Assembly (NCBI GenBank): GCA_937923365.1
Contig: CALAIJ010000183.1
Span: 1 to 10,044, forward strand
Direction of reading: 5' to 3'
DNA: 10,044 nt
Source of the DNA: an uncultured Sulfitobacter sp.
Lineage (GTDB): Bacteria > Pseudomonadota > Alphaproteobacteria > Rhodobacterales > Rhodobacteraceae
Below, piece by piece: positions 6,899-10,044 of the stretch; the stretch's first letter is position 1, and the number at the start of each line of letters is the position of its first letter. A program made the position numbers and the translations under genes. Under the pieces are notes generated by a model. It ran no database searches, was not told the origin of the DNA, and saw only the letters and a list, made by a program, of their open reading frames with translations.

Positions 6899-7237
6899 AT
6901 ACCCGAAAGGCGAGAGCAGCAAAGGCACATGGTAATGCGCGTCAGGATCGGAAATGCCGAACCGGATTGGGACGATGTCCAGAAACCGCGGCTCCTCTGG
7001 TGGGGTGCCTGATGTGGTCAGATAGTCACCACAGTGGAAAACCAGCTCATAGGTGCCGGTGACAAAATCGCCTTTGGGCAGGATGGGCGTGTCTGTGCGC
7101 CCGTCTGCATTGGTTACGGCCTGCGCGATCTGGTGGCGTGCTTCTCCGTCGATCCGGTAAAGCGTGATACCAAGGCCCCCTGCGGGCAAGCCGCGGGCCG
7201 TGTCCAGAACATGGGTGGTCAGATATCCGTCCGGCAT
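6878..7237 (-). CDS. uraH: 5-hydroxyisourate hydrolase (transthyretin-related protein)
   Basis: A 119-residue enzyme that hydrolyses 5-hydroxyisourate, the product of urate oxidation, to OHCU in the uric acid to allantoin pathway; it acts as a homotetramer. Family signatures are complete: N-terminal Leu-Thr-Thr-His-Val-Leu-Asp with His9, Arg47 in Asp-Gly-Arg-Thr, His103 in [10 protein letters not shown], and the C-terminal Tyr-Arg-Gly-Ser, which is diagnostic. There is no signal peptide, so it is cytoplasmic. The length equals that of the bacterial enzymes. The ATG has a strong AGAGGGAG (7243-7250) five bases upstream. No urate oxidase, OHCU decarboxylase or allantoinase gene lies within the window, so here it stands alone beside unrelated genes; other purine genes could lie elsewhere. 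Its 3' end overlaps the permease gene by 21 bases. Confidence 0.96.
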   Translation of the reverse strand: MPDGYLTTHVLDTARGLPAGGLGITLYRIDGEARHQIAQAVTNADGRTDTPILPKGDFVTGTYELVFHCGDYLTTSGTPPEEPRFLDIVPIRFGISDPDAHYHVPLLLSPFGYSTYRGS

Positions 7238-7261
7238 GGTGGCTCCCTCTACAGTCGCGTG

Positions 7262-7290
7262 ACACTAGAATGCGCGGGATTGATTGGCAA
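7262..7290 (-). promoter_or_regulatory. Possible uraH promoter
   Basis: On the - strand, TTGCCA (7285-7290, five of six -35 matches) and TAGTGT (7262-7267, three of six -10 matches) are 17 bases apart. This would start transcription near 7255, leaving a leader of about 18 bases that just contains the uraH Shine-Dalgarno. The weak -10 makes this tentative. Confidence 0.35.
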
Positions 7291-7321
7291 AGGCGAAAAA
7301 TGCAACTCCTGAGGGAGCGGT

Positions 7322-7389
7322 GAGTCCCCAGAACCACTGATTCGGTCATTTATCACCATCTGATTCGTTTTTGCTTTGACCCGCGAATC
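7322..7389. promoter_or_regulatory. Cluster of four GANTC sites, three in a 23-base periodic heptamer
   Basis: GANTC pentamers lie at 7322-7326, 7339-7343, 7362-7366 and 7385-7389. The last three sit in a heptamer TGATTCG at 7338 and 7361 and its inverse CGAATCA at 7384, each start exactly 23 bases after the one before. The cluster fills the space between the divergent uraH and rhodanese-gene promoters, and the last copy lies between the -35 and -10 of the rhodanese-gene promoter. GANTC is the target of the cell-cycle methyltransferase CcrM, and GcrA acts at methylated GANTC in promoters of Caulobacter and relatives. Regulation by CcrM/GcrA is inference; a separate factor recognising TGATTCG is equally possible. 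Confidence 0.6.
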
Positions 7390-7405
7390 ATCCTTTGCGT
7401 ATATG
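7376..7405 (+). promoter_or_regulatory. Putative promoter for the rhodanese-like/LysM gene pair
   Basis: TTGACC (7376-7381) matches five of six -35 bases and TATATG (7400-7405) four of six -10 bases, with an 18-base spacer that contains a GANTC site (7385-7389). Transcription would begin near 7411, giving a leader of about 70 bases before the start at 7482. The surrounding sequence is more AT-rich than the flanking genes, as expected for a promoter. Confidence 0.5.
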
Positions 7406-7481
7406 TGGGAAATTAAACCACAGTTATGCGGGCACAAGTCCGCTGCTACAAAATCTGGTGGACGTCTTGGGGGACGATTAG

Positions 7482-8099
7482 ATGAGCAGATGGACCGCAA
7501 TTATCGCGGTGACATGCAGCGTATGTGCCAGCGCAGGCGGCGCATATGCGCAGGCGTTGGAGGCGAAGGCCTCGTTCATCTTCAACGGTCAGACCGTCAC
7601 GATTGACCGCAACAACTCTGATGCAGCACGCTATGCGGCCAGCTTTGCCGCCCCTGTCGGGTCTTGCGGCGCACCTTGCATCGCGCCGATGCAGGCGGCT
7701 GCGGGTGTCGACACATTGGGCGAGACCGAAGTCCTCTCCTTTTTGGTTGATAAGGTCGCAAACAGCGAGGGTCTGTTGGTCGATGCGCGCATGCCCGAAG
7801 ACCGTGCGCAGGGCTTTATCCCCGGAAGTGTCAATCTGCCCTATGCCACCATGCTGGGCGAGACCAAGTTCCGCGCCGAGATCCTGCAAGCCCTCGGCAC
7901 CCGCGCCTTGGATGGCGTGTTCAACTTTGCCGATGCGCAACATCTGCTGATCTTTGACACAGGCCCAAGCTCGGATGACGCCGGAACGCTGATCACCGCG
8001 TTGCTGGAGGTCGGATACCCTGCTGAAAAGATCAGCTATTACCGTGGCGGGATGCAGGTCTGGTCTGTCCTTGGTTTCAGCATCGAGGACATGAACTGA
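7482..8099 (+). CDS. Secreted rhodanese-fold protein lacking the catalytic cysteine
   Basis: A 205-residue protein with a signal peptide (about 1-24, cleavage after Ala-Tyr-Ala), so the mature form is periplasmic. Residues about 82-202 follow the rhodanese fold: Leu-Leu-Val-Asp-Ala-Arg (98-103), Gly-Phe-Ile-Pro-Gly-Ser-Val-Asn-Leu-Pro-Tyr (111-121) and Tyr-Arg-Gly-Gly-Met-Gln-Val-Trp (187-194). The active loop normally starts with Cys after a hydrophobic strand; here it reads Leu-Leu-Ile-Phe-Asp-Thr-Gly-Pro-Ser-Ser (155-164), with no Cys, so sulfur transfer by the usual route is not expected. The only mature cysteines, Cys62 and Cys66 (Cys-Gly-Ala-Pro-Cys), lie in the unrecognised N-terminal third and may form a disulfide or metal site. 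GGGGGA at 7469-7474 precedes the ATG by seven bases. The TGATG overlap with the LysM gene indicates coupled translation and a shared role, so far unknown. Confidence 0.82.
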   Translation: MSRWTAIIAVTCSVCASAGGAYAQALEAKASFIFNGQTVTIDRNNSDAARYAASFAAPVGSCGAPCIAPMQAAAGVDTLGETEVLSFLVDKVANSEGLLVDARMPEDRAQGFIPGSVNLPYATMLGETKFRAEILQALGTRALDGVFNFADAQHLLIFDTGPSSDDAGTLITALLEVGYPAEKISYYRGGMQVWSVLGFSIEDMN

Positions 8100-9130
8100 T
8101 GTCAGATCAGAGCGAGTCTGGCCCGCAGGTCAGTTTTGGCGCCTACGTCAAACCCGAAACCGTTCAGGAGGCCCCCGAAGCCGAGGCGATCGCGCTGCCG
8201 TTCATCTCAGCACGCAGGCAGCCGCGCTTGGATGCGCCTGTGCCCGCCCCGCCGCAGCGGATCAATCCTGCATTTGTCGCCATGAGCCTGATCGGCGTGC
8301 TGACGTTCCTTTTGGGCGTGATGGTCACCCTGTACCTGTCCAAAAGCCCGCAGGCCGAAATGGCCCTGGCCTTGCCGGATGCAGCAATTTCTGAGCTTAA
8401 CCCCGTGCCGCAAAAGGTGCCTACAGATGTTTTGGCTGCAGTTGTGACCGCCTCCCTTGAAGGCGGCGTCACGCGCAACGCGCCTTCTGATCTGATCACA
8501 CCCTCGGGGTCGATGTCACAGCCTCAGACGGATGGGCTGTCGATGAACGAAATCCTGCTGGGCCTGACCCCCGAAAGAGCAGTGGCCGGGGCCGCCGCAC
8601 AGCAGGGTAAAGCCGTGCTTGGTCGCGATAAACTATGGCTTTTGCGCGAACGCGTCTTGTCCGGCAACTACACGGTCAAAACCGTCGAACGTCACGGCCG
8701 GGAACGCCTGCGCCTGCGGATTCCCACAGGCAATGTCACGCCTGATGAGGCCGCCGATCTGATCATGCGGGCCGTCGAGCGCGGAGAGATTGCATTGCCC
8801 CCGTCGCTGAGCACGGCGGATGGCTCGTTTGATGCTGATACGCTGATCTTCAATCTGGTGCAGACATCGCTTGCCAATGACGGCACCGAGGCGGGCAAAC
8901 GTGCCGCCGAAGAGATGAGCCGCCGTGCATTCGCCGCCTCAGTTGCCAAAAGCAAAAAGGTGACGGAGGGCCGTATCTACGTGGTCGAGCCTGGCGACAG
9001 CCTTGCCTACATCTCGCTTCAGTTTTACGGGCGGCCCAGCAGCTACCTGAAGATTTTCGAAGCTAATCGGGCGATTTTGAAATCCCCAGACAGAATACAG
9101 ATTGGCCAGCGTCTAATAATCCCAAGCTAA
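8099..9130 (+). CDS. Single-pass membrane protein with a C-terminal LysM domain
   Basis: A 343-residue protein of unknown role. Residues 1-57 are a polar, proline-rich cytoplasmic region with basic residues (Arg39-Arg40, Arg43) before one membrane segment (about 58-80), which puts the remainder in the periplasm. About 175-265 looks like a small folded domain I do not recognise, beginning near Lys-Leu-Trp-Leu-Leu-Arg-Glu-Arg. A LysM domain occupies 291-342 (Tyr-Val-Val-Glu-Pro-Gly-Asp-Ser-Leu through Ile-Gly-Gln-Arg-Leu-Ile-Ile-Pro). LysM domains bind the GlcNAc backbone of peptidoglycan, so the protein may tether the inner membrane to the wall. No peptidase or amidase motif is seen, so it is probably structural or a scaffold. 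Translation is coupled to the rhodanese gene by a one-base overlap, with CGAGGA at 8084-8089 as ribosome-binding site. A GANTC site lies at codons 6-7 (8114-8118). Confidence 0.85.
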   Translation: MSDQSESGPQVSFGAYVKPETVQEAPEAEAIALPFISARRQPRLDAPVPAPPQRINPAFVAMSLIGVLTFLLGVMVTLYLSKSPQAEMALALPDAAISELNPVPQKVPTDVLAAVVTASLEGGVTRNAPSDLITPSGSMSQPQTDGLSMNEILLGLTPERAVAGAAAQQGKAVLGRDKLWLLRERVLSGNYTVKTVERHGRERLRLRIPTGNVTPDEAADLIMRAVERGEIALPPSLSTADGSFDADTLIFNLVQTSLANDGTEAGKRAAEEMSRRAFAASVAKSKKVTEGRIYVVEPGDSLAYISLQFYGRPSSYLKIFEANRAILKSPDRIQIGQRLIIPS

Positions 9131-9164
9131 TAATAAACACAGATGCCGCAGCCTTTCTGGCATC
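9131..9164 (-). terminator. Possible intrinsic terminator of the Hint-domain gene
   Basis: Read on the - strand, GATGCC and GGCATC (arms at 9159-9164 and 9142-9147) form a 6-base stem with an 11-base loop, followed by the T-rich TGTGTTTATTATTA. It shares bases 9162-9164 with the + strand terminator, so only one of the two stems can form at full length in a given transcript. The large loop makes this weak. Confidence 0.4.
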
Positions 9165-9196
9165 GGGTCGCCCCTGGGGGCGGCCCGATTGCTTTT
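9162..9196 (+). terminator. Strong Rho-independent terminator of the rhodanese-like/LysM operon
   Basis: An almost perfect GC-rich hairpin pairs 9162-9173 with 9178-9189 (one G-T wobble at 9168/9183, four-base loop) and is followed by TTGCTTTT. It starts about 30 bases after the LysM stop codon and lies between two convergent genes, where a terminator is expected. Confidence 0.85.
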
Positions 9197-9210
9197 GCGG
9201 GGTCTTATTT

Positions 9211-10044
9211 TCAACCGGTGGGCCTTGGACATGCCGCACCAATAGGTCCTATCTGGTGGCAAGGTATCTGGCAAAAAACTGATGATGCTGGCAAGGTTCC
9301 CTGTTCCAGAAAGTCGCGTTTGTTGGTGATCATGCGCTTTACAAATTGCCGCTGTCGCGCGCCTTTGGGTATCGGGCGCGCCGGATGTACAGGCCGGCCA
9401 GTGCGCAGCTGTTTTAGCACTGCAGCGGCGGCTTTGCCCGCAGGCGTTGCCCCCAGCGCCTGAAGCGCCATGTCACCGGCCAACATTGTTTCGGTCGGAT
9501 AGCCTTCGGAAAAGACAACTTCGTGTCTTGCGCAGATCAAATGCCAGTACCTCACGCTATTACGCGCCGCGACTTCAGGCAGGGGCAAATGGTCACGAAA
9601 GAATTTCGCACTGATCAGGACCTCGTTGGTGTCAAACATCCTTTCCGCCAGCCGTCCTGCACAGAACATCCGGTGTTGAGGCGAGACGTGTAAATCCCGC
9701 TTTGGCAATCCGTCACTTAGCGCGCCTGCAGGGAACACAACCGGTTGCGCTTTTGGCTCTTTGCCAACGGGCGATGAAAAAACCCCCAACAGCGGGACAT
9801 ACCCGTGGTCAAGGGTACGCACTTTGTCGCCTGCAACCAATGCTTCCACTGGAACTTGACCCAGTTCCGTATCAATCAACGTGCCGGTCAGAAAACAAAC
9901 GGAACGGGTGTTATCGACAGAGGAGTTTGCAAAGAACCCAGTATAGTTGTCCTCAGAAACGCTGGTCAGTTCAAAGCTGCGTACGACAAGGTTGTCGAAG
10001 CTGCCGTCATTGGCAAAGTCGGTCAGGAATACATCCCCGTTCTG
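9211..10044 (-). CDS. Hint-domain (Hedgehog/intein-type) protein, N-terminal part beyond the window edge
   Basis: The frame has no stop up to base 10044, so the gene begins outside the window; 277 residues are visible. A TTG at 9879 is only an internal codon, since taking it as a start would remove the catalytic Cys. The Hint domain (Hint_2 type) starts at visible Cys50 (Val-Cys-Phe-Leu-Thr-Gly-Thr), followed by Val-Glu-Ala-Leu-Val-Ala-Gly-Asp-Lys-Val (66-75). It continues with the His-Val-Ser-Pro-Gln-His-Arg-Met block (119-126) and His-Glu-Val-Val-Phe-Ser-Glu-Gly (174-181). Such domains perform an N-S acyl shift at Cys and can cleave or splice the polypeptide. The 49 residues before Cys50 are rich in Asp, Asn, Ser and Phe, like calcium-binding secreted proteins that often carry this domain in roseobacters. 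The tail after about 200 is not recognised. Base composition is lower in GC than the genes to the left. Confidence 0.85.
   Translation of the reverse strand, partial: QNGDVFLTDFANDGSFDNLVVRSFELTSVSEDNYTGFFANSSVDNTRSVCFLTGTLIDTELGQVPVEALVAGDKVRTLDHGYVPLLGVFSSPVGKEPKAQPVVFPAGALSDGLPKRDLHVSPQHRMFCAGRLAERMFDTNEVLISAKFFRDHLPLPEVAARNSVRYWHLICARHEVVFSEGYPTETMLAGDMALQALGATPAGKAAAAVLKQLRTGRPVHPARPIPKGARQRQFVKRMITNKRDFLEQGTLPASSVFCQIPCHQIGPIGAACPRPTG

Noticed and set aside
7482..7553. Lipoprotein signal in the rhodanese-like protein because of Cys12 and Cys15
   Set aside because: Neither Cys has the Leu-x-Gly/Ala lipobox before it; an Ala-Tyr-Ala cleavage site for signal peptidase I fits better.
9143..9463. 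106-codon + strand open frame after the LysM gene
   Set aside because: It begins inside the terminator region, has no recognisable domain and lies antisense to the Hint-domain gene, whose motifs make that strand the coding one.
1..10044. CRISPR array, insertion sequence, tRNA or rRNA gene, prophage or defence system
   Set aside because: No regularly spaced long repeats, transposase motifs, tRNA cloverleaf sequences, phage genes or known defence-gene domains were seen on either strand.

Overview
The window looks like chromosomal DNA from an alphaproteobacterium, most likely a marine Rhodobacterales of the roseobacter type; the genus cannot be fixed from sequence alone. The reasons are high-GC codon use, tightly packed operons with ATGA and TGATG junctions, the gene families present (DUF4173 membrane protein, Hint-domain protein, short secreted rhodanese), and the scarcity of GANTC, the CcrM methylation site of this class.

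Layout. (1) Positions 1-2911 hold a + strand operon: a polytopic DUF4173 membrane protein cut by the left edge, an OmpR-type response regulator and a short membrane histidine kinase, all overlapping. (2) An 82-base gap packed with symmetric elements leads to 2994-6898, a four-gene TroABCD/SitABCD-type Zn/Mn ABC importer: substrate-binding protein, ATPase and two ABC-3 permeases. The first permease has a C-terminal cytoplasmic extension that looks like a worn-down DtxR-type repressor domain. (3) A - strand 5-hydroxyisourate hydrolase gene (uraH) overlaps the end of the importer operon tail-to-tail. (4) A 244-base divergent promoter region carries four GANTC sites, three of them exactly 23 bases apart. 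(5) Positions 7482-9130 encode a secreted rhodanese-fold protein without the catalytic cysteine and a single-pass LysM protein, translationally coupled. (6) A strong terminator separates these from a convergent - strand Hint-domain protein that runs off the right edge.

How the parts work together. The kinase has almost no periplasmic loop, so the neighbouring DUF4173 protein may supply the sensing surface. The importer forms a complete metal uptake system with His-His-His-Asp ligands (TroA type). The rhodanese-like and LysM proteins probably act together in the periplasm. The clearest unexplained signals are the clustering of GANTC sites in two promoter regions and the DtxR-like tail on the permease.
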